Source: JBJGXI01 sp045635475
Lineage (GTDB): Bacteria > Bacillota > Bacilli > Bacillales > Amphibacillaceae
DNA length: 64,000 bases
Assembly (NCBI RefSeq): GCF_045635475.1
Contig: NZ_JBJGXI010000015.1
Location: 30,423-94,422 of the forward strand
Direction of reading: 5' to 3'
The position numbers were made by a program, and so were the translations under genes. The notes beneath the pieces were generated by a model. The model saw nothing but the letters and a program-made list of their open reading frames with translations. It was not told where the DNA came from and did no database searches. Numbering within the stretch: position 1 is the first letter of the stretch; each line of letters starts with the position of its first letter. Positions 9,301-16,981 of this stretch are shown here, piece after piece.

Positions 9301-10917
9301 GCGAGTAACGCATTAGCGATGCATATGAGTGCTGTATATATGTATGAAACATTAGATAATATCACCGCTGCGAGCAAACAATCGATGGTGAGATTAGAGC
9401 AAATTAATGATTCCTACAATAAGCTACAAGCCAGTGCATATATTCAATTTGCACGTTGCTTGCAAGGTCTTACAGACGATTCACTTACATTAGAAAATGG
9501 GGATTTTAATGAAGCGGAGTGGGTGAAAGAGATATCAGCTAACGGGAGGGGCCAATACGGCATGTTTCAGTATTATACGTATAAAACACAAATTGCTTTT
9601 ATCCATGAGCACTATACCGAAGCTACTGATTTTGCTAGTCAAGCTGAAGATAATATTGAAAATATGCAATACTTCACACACTATCCCGAGTTTTTGTTTT
9701 ATAAATCATTGGCGAGCGCACAGTCTCAGAAACAACATGAAGATTGTAAACAATTGTTACGGGAAATGGCTAAAGTATTACGGCAATTTTCGATATGGAG
9801 AAAAGATAACAAAAATGCATTCGAACATAAAGAGTGGCTTTTGCGTGCAGAATATGCAAGGATAGAACACTTTTATGAAAAAGCTGCATGCCTTTATGAA
9901 CAAGCGATTAAATCAGCTGAAACTAGTGGTTATGGAAGGAATGTTGCGATTGCTCACGAATTAACAGCTAAATTTTATTTAGCTGTTGGAAGGGATCGGC
10001 TTGCAAAATTTCATTTCCAACAAGCAGTCAATCACTACAAAGAATGGGGAGCAACGCTAAAAGTAAAATTAATTCGTCAAGCGTATCCAGCATTTTGTAA
10101 TGAGGAGCAAGTACAAACATCACGATTGGAAGCAGACACGTTAAACGATGACCAACAAACAGATCTAGAAAGTATCGTGAGGATTTCGGAGACGTTATCA
10201 GATGAAGTGAATAACGAAAAGCTATTAAAAGAATGGCTTTGTACGATAAAACAAAGATCATTAGCAGAGCGGGCAATTTTTTTCACAGTCGAAGACAAAG
10301 AGATCTATATCACGTCGATTGTAACAGGATCAAATGAATGCACGATCATAAATGAATCGTTAGAAAATGCCTTAAACGTTCCCCGTGAACTGATTAGGTA
10401 TGTGTCACGAAGTCAGCGAATTGTACAGGTCGATAATATGACGGAAGATGAAGTTTATAAACATTTGTCTTATGTAAAAAGGCATAAGCCCAAATCAGCA
10501 CTTTGTCTTCCGATATCGGTTCAAGGACAAATTAAAGGCATCTTGTATTTGGAAAATCATTGGATCGCAGGATTATTTACAAAAGAGCAGGTAGATACGG
10601 TAAAACACCTTGGTACACAGATGATTATCAGCTATAGTCTTTTGCAAGTACTTAATCCTAGTCAGCATGAACCGCATACCAAGCATGCGGAAGATACAGC
10701 AGATATGATGTTATTCGATGAGTTAACAGAAAGAGAAATCGAAGTGCTTAATTTAATGGCAGCAGGTAACTCCAATCAAGAAATTGCCCGCAAGCTAGGA
10801 TTAAAAGAAGGGACGGTTAAAGTGCACAATCATAACATCTTTACAAAATTAGGTGTTAACCGTCGCACGAAAGCAGTGTTTAAAGCGAAGGAATTGCGGT
10901 TGCTTTATAGTGGGTGA
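6346..10917 (+). CDS. Giant regulator: pseudokinase, AAA ATPase, TPR-like, GAF, LuxR-type HTH
   Basis: 1523 residues. Residues 15-250 have a protein-kinase fold: the SPE motif (YQSPES) and RADLYAFGILLYEIF are clear. The catalytic HRD loop is replaced by AYLTIVPEQI and no DFG is visible, so this is probably a pseudokinase. Residues about 275-560 form an AAA_16-type ATPase with Walker A GPAGIGKTT (Lys312) and Walker B LVLFLDEIQWAD. A long helical, TPR-like stretch follows (about 600-1230), then a GAF-like domain (about 1290-1440, CLPISVQGQIKGILYLEN). A LuxR/GerE HTH ends the protein (LTEREIEVLNLMAAGNSNQE, about 1461-1520). Such kinase-ATPase-GAF proteins usually end in a histidine kinase or HTH; here the output is DNA binding. 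The start has GAGGGGATAGG upstream. The target is unknown. The gene is monocistronic with its own terminator. Confidence 0.88.
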   Translation: MKSNQYQLLESSWFVKGYKFVKALRVSTSKHVIIRENSTDENQRGQALEKELYAHGQLSLPHVLRPVAVIENGIVLEDTDGIPLHVAFKQKILNTEDALHIVVQLAQTLQAFHQQDRAYLTIVPEQIILQPNNQISILPLPKEINSDQKYQSPESILHKGKAFNYRADLYAFGILLYEIFTNGKYPFADFEHQKWKHLHISVQPIALTNMNRMVPAMINNIVMTLLEKDPLNRYQYTVDLVKDLSTCYQEICETGNIQAFPLSLTSNNGEFAISAQFYGREKEIKELYDIFQRAAFGATELVFINGPAGIGKTTLVQEQFKGLIQNRAYFISGKFDQVRQNIPYQALVKAFKKVIQEILMKPNDQVEEWRMAIQKAIGRNGKIITDVIPELTDLIGEQPHVESLSSGKLKNRFVQVFRNFVMVFATVNQPLVLFLDEIQWADDATLDLLDSLLADPMSKRFFVIASVRQEGDMVSAALQTCYDKMEKAGQKYDVLTLSNLLVDDVAQLVADSLHSDEDECFGLAQLIFRKTAGNPFYVKQLLQLMETECWLTFDKQKRKWSWNEQEIEGIADKDYIVAHMVDKLNRLPKHVFEMLKVAACFGTEFYQDDLHRFSTLSTTEVNAGLILAQAEGLVLGPDKANGKKRSTFFHDHIREMAYSLLKEEQKKQLHLRIGRFLNEINQTDAVLYKVVYHYNKGKDLIDVQEKEKLLLLNEHAGNCAKKTVAYQKAAEYYREAVSYLDDKKWVRDFSFCFNLYLELADVEYLCGNNRQSECLHDYLLKVSQDWESIARVYSRKISVANSQGNFIKAIEIGLSCLNTAGLNLAMHPDKIEVRRALTDMREQFPKGFETLRDLPDVRNREVAMAMDLLYQLLIPSYYQNRDLHVLLLHKFIELTLAYGKVNIAPAVYVNYGILLCTALNQVERGYRIGQLAVSLAEDSCMPSILSKVYVLFGGGVCQWYGHGENGLPYVKKALKHALNVGDYVFASNALAMHMSAVYMYETLDNITAASKQSMVRLEQINDSYNKLQASAYIQFARCLQGLTDDSLTLENGDFNEAEWVKEISANGRGQYGMFQYYTYKTQIAFIHEHYTEATDFASQAEDNIENMQYFTHYPEFLFYKSLASAQSQKQHEDCKQLLREMAKVLRQFSIWRKDNKNAFEHKEWLLRAEYARIEHFYEKAACLYEQAIKSAETSGYGRNVAIAHELTAKFYLAVGRDRLAKFHFQQAVNHYKEWGATLKVKLIRQAYPAFCNEEQVQTSRLEADTLNDDQQTDLESIVRISETLSDEVNNEKLLKEWLCTIKQRSLAERAIFFTVEDKEIYITSIVTGSNECTIINESLENALNVPRELIRYVSRSQRIVQVDNMTEDEVYKHLSYVKRHKPKSALCLPISVQGQIKGILYLENHWIAGLFTKEQVDTVKHLGTQMIISYSLLQVLNPSQHEPHTKHAEDTADMMLFDELTEREIEVLNLMAAGNSNQEIARKLGLKEGTVKVHNHNIFTKLGVNRRTKAVFKAKELRLLYSG

Positions 10918-10920
10918 ATG

Positions 10921-10952
10921 AAGAGAGTCCTTTTTGGGGGCTCTTTTTTTGT
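10921..10952 (+). terminator. Terminator of the giant regulator gene
   Basis: An AGAG-CC / GG-CTCT stem with a T-rich loop is followed by seven T residues, directly after the stop codon. Confidence 0.75.
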
Positions 10953-11130
10953 GCTTCTGGATCGATATGTGTGAGTGGTTCTATATGAGTGCGTGCGTTT
11001 TGCCGCGGGGAGATTGGTAGGTGGAACTATAGCAGGAGAGCGTCATTGCGGTGGTGAAAAAACGTCTGGGCATGTCGATCGGACATATTATTCAGGAAAA
11101 GGAGAGAGGACCTGTCTGAATAGAATCTAA

Positions 11131-11370
11131 ATGGCTATGTTTTTCAGGGGGATCGAGGTAACGGTAGCAGGAGAAATCGTAGAACCTAATGAAGTAGGTG
11201 CTTATCAAGTGACGTTAATAGAAGGGGAAAATGAAATCAAAGTAGCTGCAACAGAAAATGGCAAGTACGATATAAAGCTGGTCAAAGGTCAGAATACAAT
11301 TGTATTTTAAGTAGGTGACACAGTTGGTAATCAAGCGAAAAAAGAGATGAGAGTTACATCTTTCTTATAA
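11131..11370 (+). pseudogene. Remnant of a bacterial Ig-like/protease-associated domain
   Basis: A 59-codon open stretch (11131-11310) encodes GIEVTVAGEIVEPNE and VTLIEGENEIKVAATENG. The continuation after the stop reads VGNQAKKEMRVTS. This is the pattern of the Ig-like repeats found at the C-termini of secreted subtilases and wall proteins (VTV-G, then VTL-EGEN-I-VAATD, then VGN-A). No signal peptide, ribosome binding site or partner domain is present, so it is debris of a larger secreted protein. Confidence 0.5.
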
Positions 11371-11420
11371 AAAGTTGTTCAAAAAGCACCTTCTGAAACG
11401 CGCAATTTAAGTGAGTAGTT

Positions 11421-11468
11421 AGCCTCTTGACAGGTAGGAGTTTCTTATCTGTCGAGGGGCTTTTTTTA
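11421..11468 (+). terminator. Strong hairpin with T-run, terminator
   Basis: Left arm AGCCTCTTGACAG (11421-11433) pairs with CTGTCGAGGGGCT (11449-11461), and a run of T follows. It probably once ended the transcript of the decayed upstream gene and now isolates the lasso region. Confidence 0.7.
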
Positions 11469-11676
11469 GTACGGCTGATTTCTACGAAGTCTAAAAAACA
11501 ACCAACTTTACCAAAAGAACCTCTAGTAAGGAATATTCACCATCTTTGAGAAATATGGAACTAACGCCAGCGCCTAATGCCTTTTTTTAGCCAGCCACTA
11601 TCCGGAAAGCACTTTTTGTCGCTATTTCTGTTTAGAAATGTGGAAAAAATCAAAAAAATCGGAATAAATTAGTCTA

Positions 11677-11704
11677 TCTATAACTTTTGGTATATGGATT
11701 ATTA
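11677..11704 (+). promoter_or_regulatory. 28-base element shared upstream of galU/lasso genes and the third cyclase
   Basis: TCTATAACTTTTG, then TATATGGA and TATTA, recurs at 25179-25206 with 26 of 28 bases identical. Both copies lie upstream of lasso-related transcription units. Short AT-rich promoter-like blocks follow (TTTGATATAAAT here). It may be a regulator binding site or part of a shared promoter. In this copy the distance to galU is stretched to about 370 bases by the structured segment at 11840-11995. Confidence 0.45.
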
Positions 11705-11839
11705 CTTTTGGTTTGATATAAATAGTTCAAAGAGGAACAGCGCGAATTCGATGAGTTGGACGTTCATGGATTTTGTAGTAGAAGGCAACATGCTTTGGAT
11801 GTTTAGCTCAGATTTAACGAAGTAGCAAGACAACAAGGG

Positions 11840-11995
11840 TGATGCCTCCTAACCCATATCAATGGAGGCACTCGGTCATGCTGTGGGCTGGAAATATTCC
11901 TGACCTTAGCGCTAGTCGGCGATAGCATGATGTGAGGGTGGGTTCGATGCCCGTGATTTTACATACGGATTAATCGCCGTTCAAGAACGGCGGGG
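11840..11995 (+). ncRNA. Candidate structured RNA / right end of an IS200/IS605-type element (remnant)
   Basis: The stretch has several nested pairings: GCCTCC 11844-11849 with GGAGGC 11864-11869, and TCATGCT 11876-11882 with AGCATGA 11924-11930. A T-arm-like hairpin around GGGTTCGATGCCC lies at 11939-11952. A perfect terminal hairpin follows, CGCCGTT-CAAG-AACGGCG (11975-11992), then GGGG. A compact imperfect-palindrome end downstream of a folded RNA is typical of IS200/IS605-family elements, whose ends encode guide-type (omega) RNA for TnpB or IscB proteins. No tnpA, tnpB or iscB ORF is present, so this would be an orphan end. It does not fold as a tRNA: no acceptor stem or anticodon arm is visible. 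The family assignment is inference. Confidence 0.4.
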
Positions 11996-12013
11996 TCATC
12001 GTATTAAATTGTT

Positions 12014-12046
12014 AATGAAATAGTACCTGGAAGGTATTGTTTCATT
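12014..12046 (+). promoter_or_regulatory. 15-bp hairpin in the galU leader
   Basis: AATGAAATAGTACCT pairs completely with AGGTATTGTTTCATT over a GGA loop if two G-U pairs are allowed. It ends 28 bases before the galU ATG and has no T-run, so it is not a simple terminator. It could stabilise the mRNA, act as an operator, or mark the other boundary of the inserted element. Confidence 0.45.
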
Positions 12047-12074
12047 AGCGATTTAGTGGAAGGGGGAGGAAGCA

Positions 12075-12947
12075 ATGGGGAAAATTAAGAAAGCAATTAT
12101 TCCGGCGGCAGGCCTTGGAACGAGATTTTTGCCAACAACCAAGGCGATGCCTAAAGAAATGCTTCCAATCATAGATAAACCAACGATTCAATACATAGTG
12201 GAAGAGGCAGTGGAATCAGGAATTGAGGATATTATAATCGTTACTGGAAACGGAAAACGAATGATAGAAGACCATTTTGATCATGTGCCTGATTTAGAAA
12301 GACATCTTGCAGAAAAAGGGAAGTTAGATTTATTAGCAAAAGTAGATCATGCGTCCACTTTTGCAGACATGCATTTTATTAGACAAAAGCAGCCCAATGG
12401 ACTCGGACATGCAATTTGGTGTGCTAGGAATTTTATCGGTAATGAGCCTTTCGCTGTTTTATTACCCGATACTATTGTGGATCACGACATTCCTTGTTTA
12501 AAACAATTAATCGAGCAATACGAAGAAACAGGTGCATCGGTTATTGGCGTGCAGCAAGTTGCTGATCATAAAACACATCGTTCCGGAATTGTTCAACCTG
12601 CAAGCAGAGAAGGGAAGCTTTATCAAATCGCAGCATGCTTAGAAAAACCTGCTTCTCGCGCGGCTTCTTCTGATTTAGCGCTGATGGGCCGTTATATTTT
12701 CACACCTGAGTTATTCCAATTCTTAAATGTTGATGGAGATTTTCAACTAGCGAAAGCAATAGATCAATTAAAACGAGTGAAAGATGTTCGTGCTTATGAA
12801 TATGAGGGCAAAAGCTATGATGTTGGGGATGCTTTAGGATTCGTTAAGACAACTTTAGCATTTGCATTGAACAGTAGTGAATTTGGGTCACAGGTAGAGG
12901 AAATGATGATCCATCTACTTGATGAAAAATTAGAAACTTATGCATAA
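12075..12947 (+). CDS. galU: UTP-glucose-1-phosphate uridylyltransferase
   Basis: 290 residues, the usual GalU/GtaB length. It makes UDP-glucose from glucose-1-phosphate and UTP in the cytoplasm, for glycolipid, teichoic-acid and polysaccharide synthesis. The N-terminal nucleotide-binding signature GLGTRFLPTTKAMPKEMLP (about 13-31) is perfect. PTIQYIVEEAVESGI, GLGHAIWCARNFIG and FAVLLPDTIVD are also family-typical. The start has GGGGGAGG upstream. It stands 38 bases before the lasso B2 gene in the same direction, and a phosphoglucomutase-like gene closes the same run. UDP-glucose could therefore be a co-substrate for decorating the lasso peptide, but no glycosyltransferase is visible and it may be a bystander. 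Confidence 0.93.
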   Translation: MGKIKKAIIPAAGLGTRFLPTTKAMPKEMLPIIDKPTIQYIVEEAVESGIEDIIIVTGNGKRMIEDHFDHVPDLERHLAEKGKLDLLAKVDHASTFADMHFIRQKQPNGLGHAIWCARNFIGNEPFAVLLPDTIVDHDIPCLKQLIEQYEETGASVIGVQQVADHKTHRSGIVQPASREGKLYQIAACLEKPASRAASSDLALMGRYIFTPELFQFLNVDGDFQLAKAIDQLKRVKDVRAYEYEGKSYDVGDALGFVKTTLAFALNSSEFGSQVEEMMIHLLDEKLETYA

Positions 12948-12985
12948 ATTAAAATTTTTCTTTTCGTGGAAAGGGTGTGATTGTA

Positions 12986-13435
12986 ATGTTACTCCGAAAA
13001 ATTAAAAGATTCCTTCATATCCCTTTTCGTAAAAAACTGTTATATATAGAAGCCTATTTTAATCTTGCAAGAGCGAGAATATTAAAAGCTATGCCGTTTT
13101 CTAGGGTATCTCGCTTGTTGGGCGAGGAATGGTTGGAGACAGCGCAAGAGGATAGCGAAGATTTATCTATAAAAAGAGATGTGGCAAAAGCAATTACAAC
13201 CATTAGCAAATACACGATTTGGGAAAGTGCTTGTCTTGTACAAGCAATCGCCGCGATGAAAATGCTAGAGCGGCGTAACATTGAAAGTACACTCTACATG
13301 GGTACGGCGAAAGATGATGCTGGCAAACTAATTGCACATGCCTGGTTACGAAGTGGTACGGCGTATATTAGTGGCGGTAAAATCATGCATAATTTTACGG
13401 TTGTACGTGTTTTCGCCAAATTGCTCGAAAAGTAA
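12986..13435 (+). CDS. Lasso peptide leader peptidase B2 (transglutaminase-like)
   Basis: About 149 residues. It matches the B2 (Transglut_core3) family that removes the leader from lasso precursors. The catalytic Cys lies in WESACLVQAIAAMKML (Cys83) and the His in LIAHAWLRSG (His118), followed by the usual YISGG strand. It probably acts with the separate B1 recognition protein encoded at 16648. ATG 12986 is preferred over an in-frame GTG at 12977 because it is better spaced from the AAAGGG site. Cyclase C1 follows after 26 bases. Confidence 0.88.
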   Translation: MLLRKIKRFLHIPFRKKLLYIEAYFNLARARILKAMPFSRVSRLLGEEWLETAQEDSEDLSIKRDVAKAITTISKYTIWESACLVQAIAAMKMLERRNIESTLYMGTAKDDAGKLIAHAWLRSGTAYISGGKIMHNFTVVRVFAKLLEK

Positions 13436-13461
13436 ACTTGTTGCGTGAGGGGGGGATATAT

Positions 13462-15396
13462 ATGGGTGCTATTACAGGCATTTATCAGGTTAATCAACAG
13501 CCTGTATCAGACGAAAACATCACACAGATGATGGATGCACTAAGTAAATATCCTGCAGATGATATCCGGATATATAAGCAAGATAACCTGTTTTTAGGCT
13601 GTCTCGCACAATGGATCACACCGGAGTCAATTGGAGAACCTCTGCCGTATGTAGATAATGAAAGACAGCTAGCGATTACTGCTGATGCGATGCTTGATAA
13701 TCGTCAGGCATTATATGAGTTGCTACAAATACCGAAAGATAAAAGAAAGACTATACCCGATAGTCAACTGATCTTGTTAGCGTATTGTAAGTGGGGAGAA
13801 GAAGCACCTAAATATTTAGTTGGTGATTTTGCTTTCATGGTCTGGGATCAGAAAAAACAGCAGCTATTTGGTGCGAGGGATGCCTCCGGCTATCGAACCC
13901 TTTATTATGTGCGTGACCAAGAGAGATTTGCGTTTAGTACAACGATCGAAGCCCTACTGTCGTTATCAAATGTACAGTCGCAATTAAATGAACAATGGTT
14001 GGCAGAGCACTTAGCCATATCAGGACTAATTGATACGGTTGATGCTCGTTTAACACCTTATCAAAATATTGAACAAGTACCTCCCTTTCATTCGGTCACG
14101 ATTACGAGTGAAACTTGCAGGTTAACAAAATACGGTAGCTTCTCTTCTGGAAAGCAAATCAAACTAAAAAATGATCAAGCGTATGTGGAAGCATTTCAAG
14201 ATATCTTTCAGGATGCTGTCGATGTTCGATTACGCACGCATCGTAATGTTGGTGCACAGCTTAGTGGCGGTTTGGATTCTGGAGCGGTTGCTGGGTTTGC
14301 AGCCAAACGGCTTCAAGAACAAGGCAAACAACTACATACGTATAGTTATATACCACCTGCTGATTTTAAAGATTATACTTCTAGCTCATTTGTTGCTAAC
14401 GAAAGTGAGTATATTCAAGCGACAGTAGACAAGATTGGCGGTATAAGCACACATTACCTGGATTTTCCAGGAAAAGATGCATACTCGGAAATAGATGCAA
14501 CAACAGCTGCGATGGAAATGCCTTATAAATTTTTTGAAAACTCAATTTGGCTAACAGGAATGTTCGAAAAAGCACAGGAGCAAGATGTTGGTATTTTACT
14601 TAATGGGGATCGAGGCAATTTTACCATTTCTTGGGGAGCGGCGCTCGATTATTATGCGTCACTTCTGAAAAAGTTACGGTTAATCAAGCTTTACCAAGAA
14701 CTTACCGCGTATAGTCAAAAAGTTGGTGGTTCTCGGAAGCAAAGATTATCAATTATTGCAAAAAATAGTCTCCCATTTCTTGACATGCACAGACGAGAGA
14801 CGGAAACAATGCCAATGCTAATTAACACTTCATTTGCCAAACGAACAGCTGTATTTGATAAGCTTGATCGCTTTGGCATTGACGAGCATGGCTGGTTTCC
14901 GGATGATAGCAATCGGGATGGGCGGGAACTGATATATGAAGACATCTCACCTTGGAATTGCGGGAACACACTTTCCTGTAAATTATCGCTACAGTATGGC
15001 GTTTTGAAACGTGATCCGACCAATGACATTCGTGTCGTAAGTTTTTGTTTAGCTTTACCAGCCAATCAATTCGTCCAAAAAGGGTTAGACCGCGCGTTAA
15101 TTCGACGAGCAACGGAGCATGTATTGCCAGATAAAGTGCGGTTAAATCAACGTGTTCGCGGTTTTCAAGGCGTCGATACGGTCTACCGGATGCGCACACA
15201 TTGGGAAGCTTTTATACAAGAAGCAACGCAACTAATTTCTGATGAGCGCATGCAACAATATCTTGATACCAATGTATTGAAACGTGCTGTTGAGAAAATG
15301 AAGCAAGGCCCGAAAGCAGAATATGCAACAGATGTTGATTTTAAGTTGTTAATGCGGGCGCTGATTGTATATCGATTTGTTCAAATATTTAATTGA
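13462..15396 (+). CDS. Lasso peptide macrolactam cyclase C1 (asparagine-synthetase homologue)
   Basis: 644 residues from ATG 13462, which is preceded by a GAGGGGGGG site. The N-terminal half is a class II amidotransferase-like domain that starts MGAITGIYQ and lacks the Cys2 nucleophile of AsnB, as lasso cyclases do. The C-terminal half is an ATP-pyrophosphatase with an intact PP-loop SGGLDS. It should adenylate the side chain of precursor Asp9 and form the ring amide with the new N-terminus. The precursor A1 gene begins 28 bases downstream. It is clearly a paralogue of the proteins at 18811 and 25380, sharing blocks such as EMPYKFFENS and RDPTND. Confidence 0.92.
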   Translation: MGAITGIYQVNQQPVSDENITQMMDALSKYPADDIRIYKQDNLFLGCLAQWITPESIGEPLPYVDNERQLAITADAMLDNRQALYELLQIPKDKRKTIPDSQLILLAYCKWGEEAPKYLVGDFAFMVWDQKKQQLFGARDASGYRTLYYVRDQERFAFSTTIEALLSLSNVQSQLNEQWLAEHLAISGLIDTVDARLTPYQNIEQVPPFHSVTITSETCRLTKYGSFSSGKQIKLKNDQAYVEAFQDIFQDAVDVRLRTHRNVGAQLSGGLDSGAVAGFAAKRLQEQGKQLHTYSYIPPADFKDYTSSSFVANESEYIQATVDKIGGISTHYLDFPGKDAYSEIDATTAAMEMPYKFFENSIWLTGMFEKAQEQDVGILLNGDRGNFTISWGAALDYYASLLKKLRLIKLYQELTAYSQKVGGSRKQRLSIIAKNSLPFLDMHRRETETMPMLINTSFAKRTAVFDKLDRFGIDEHGWFPDDSNRDGRELIYEDISPWNCGNTLSCKLSLQYGVLKRDPTNDIRVVSFCLALPANQFVQKGLDRALIRRATEHVLPDKVRLNQRVRGFQGVDTVYRMRTHWEAFIQEATQLISDERMQQYLDTNVLKRAVEKMKQGPKAEYATDVDFKLLMRALIVYRFVQIFN

Positions 15397-15424
15397 AAGT
15401 AGAAGGTTTTAAGGAGGTGATATG

Positions 15425-15556
15425 ATGAATAAACAATGGAGCAAGCCTGAGCTTGAAGTACTAGACGTTAAAATGACAATGGCGGGAGCTAGCGGTAACC
15501 AGTTGGATGCTGATTTCTCTGCTGGAGCAAATTTTGACGATTTGACTTTTAGCTAA
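15425..15556 (+). CDS. Lasso peptide precursor A1
   Basis: 43 residues with an excellent AAGGAGGTGA site. The second of two adjacent ATGs is preferred for spacing and by analogy with A2; the first is at 15422. The leader has the recognition pattern W-x-x-P-x-L (WSKPELEVLDV) that B1 proteins bind, and ends in Thr-Met, giving the Thr at -2 required by B2 peptidases. The core then starts AGASGNQLD, with Asp at position 9, fitting an Ala1-Asp9 macrolactam. It is 24 residues long, ends TFS, and the terminal Ser is the residue phosphorylated in paeninodin-type peptides. The ORF is too short for standard gene callers. Confidence 0.88.
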   Translation: MNKQWSKPELEVLDVKMTMAGASGNQLDADFSAGANFDDLTFS

Positions 15557-15632
15557 GGTAGCGTGCAATTGTATGATTACATTGGAATTGTTTCGTCGGA
15601 TATGTTACATATCGCGGTGAGATAGGTTACGG

Positions 15633-15673
15633 AAATAAGGTCCTTATACATTACGTATAATGGGCCATTATTT
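15633..15673 (+). promoter_or_regulatory. Intercistronic hairpin after precursor A1
   Basis: AAATAAGGTCCTTATAC and GTATAATGGGCCATTATTT form a bulged stem, followed by TTTTCG. The same sequence core (GGYCCTTATRC, ATT, GTATAA, GGGYC) recurs after precursor A2 at 20910-20935. It probably is a partial terminator or 3' stabiliser that raises precursor mRNA over the downstream enzymes. Confidence 0.55.
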
Positions 15674-15709
15674 TCGTAAAAGGTTATTCGATGGGGGGAC
15701 ACGTACGAG

Positions 15710-16651
15710 ATGATAAAAACGAGAGAAAAGTTAACTTACCGAGCGTTTGGGTTTAATATGATCAGTTCTTTTTCTTTACCAGAAATACCGGAAACTCCTG
15801 TGCTGGAAGCGGAAGCAGATATTATTATAGACCGGACGGAAGCTGATTTAGTTAGCATGTGGGAAGAAAAATCACAACCAGGTAGTTATTTTGTCGTTGA
15901 AGATAATTGGGTGTTGTTCCATGTACCTGAAACGGCCGCTTTTTTAATTAAGAATGGCAATCATATTGCTGTTTCTCCAATCAATGAAAACAAACAAGAT
16001 CATATGAGGCTTTATCTGCTTGGCACGTGTATGGGTGTTATGTTGATGCAGCGGAATATTATCCCGCTACATGGTAGTGCAATTGCGATTAACGGAAAAG
16101 CGTATGCGGTTGTTGGGGACTCCGGTGCCGGAAAATCAACGCTTGCACGAGCTTTTTTGAAAAGGGAGTATCAATTGTTAAGTGATGATATTATTCCTGT
16201 CACATTCACAGCTGATGGTCAGCCAATGTTAACGCCGGCATATCCACATCAAAAGCTATGGTTAGAATCATTAAATGAATTTGGTCAGGATGCGAGTGAG
16301 CTCAAGCCGATTGTTTTTCGGGACACAAAGTTCGCTGTACCAGTTACCGAGCAATTCGAAACAAACGTGCTACCTTTGGCGGCGGTTTTTGAATTAGTAA
16401 AGACGGACAAGAATGAGGTAAGGGTGCAACCGATTGACGGGCTCTATCAGTTTCATATGTTGTTCAAGCATACGTATCGAAATCAATTAATTGCTCGTTC
16501 AGGATTACTAGATTGGCATTTTCAAACCTGTGTGAAGATGGCTAGTCATATTGGTGTTTATCAACTGCAGCGTCCAATAACACGGTTTACCGCTGATGAG
16601 CTTGCGGAAATAATTTTATCTACAATCGAAAGGGGAATAATCAAATCATGA
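15710..16651 (+). CDS. Lasso peptide kinase (HPr kinase-like, PadeK type)
   Basis: 313 residues. It has the HPrK-type P-loop GDSGAGKST (Lys142) and, a little further on, LLSDDIIPV, the Asp pair used as general base and metal ligand in HPr kinase/phosphorylase. Members of this family in paeninodin-type clusters phosphorylate the side-chain hydroxyl of the C-terminal Ser of the precursor; both precursors here end in Ser. A true HPrK is unlikely: the protein stands inside a lasso operon and lacks the usual HPrK N-terminal domain. It overlaps the B1 gene by ATGA, suggesting coupled translation. Confidence 0.87.
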   Translation: MIKTREKLTYRAFGFNMISSFSLPEIPETPVLEAEADIIIDRTEADLVSMWEEKSQPGSYFVVEDNWVLFHVPETAAFLIKNGNHIAVSPINENKQDHMRLYLLGTCMGVMLMQRNIIPLHGSAIAINGKAYAVVGDSGAGKSTLARAFLKREYQLLSDDIIPVTFTADGQPMLTPAYPHQKLWLESLNEFGQDASELKPIVFRDTKFAVPVTEQFETNVLPLAAVFELVKTDKNEVRVQPIDGLYQFHMLFKHTYRNQLIARSGLLDWHFQTCVKMASHIGVYQLQRPITRFTADELAEIILSTIERGIIKS

Positions 16652-16941
16652 GTAAGGTACAAAGTATATCTACAGAACAAATCGTTAGTCAAGTGGAAGG
16701 TAACATTGTAAGTAATATGAATGGAGAAAAGGTAATGCTTAGTGTGCAAAATGGTAAGTATTATAACCTTGGGGAGCTAGGTGGCGAGATTTGGGACCAG
16801 CTGGAGAAACCAATTACGATCGAAGCTTTGGTAACGGAGTTAATGAAGCAATATCAAGTAGAAAGAGTGCAATGTGAGCAACATACAATTGAATTTGTTT
16901 GTCAGTTAATCGCAGAAGGTATCGTACGTGTTCATGAATAA
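16648..16941 (+). CDS. Lasso peptide B1, PqqD-like precursor-recognition element
   Basis: 97 residues with the PqqD/RRE fold: the strand pair around NGKYYNLGELGGEIWDQLE is diagnostic, followed by the helical part IEALVTELMKQYQVE. It should bind the W/Y-x-x-P leader motif of A1 and A2 and present them to B2 and the cyclases. Its start overlaps the kinase gene by four bases. Confidence 0.88.
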   Translation: MSKVQSISTEQIVSQVEGNIVSNMNGEKVMLSVQNGKYYNLGELGGEIWDQLEKPITIEALVTELMKQYQVERVQCEQHTIEFVCQLIAEGIVRVHE

Positions 16942-16981
16942 TAGCAAAAAATTAGGATCCAAGCATGGGAGGTGATACCGA

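Noticed and set aside
11935..11960. tRNA-like T-arm (GGGTTCGATGCCC)
   Set aside because: No acceptor stem, D-arm or anticodon arm at the right distances; the hairpin is better explained as part of the larger structured segment.
11840..11995. T-box or metabolite riboswitch before galU
   Set aside because: The GGGTGG near 11936 lacks the rest of the T-box bulge and no antiterminator/terminator pair or T-run is present. It does not match the FMN, cobalamin or c-di-GMP riboswitch cores I know.
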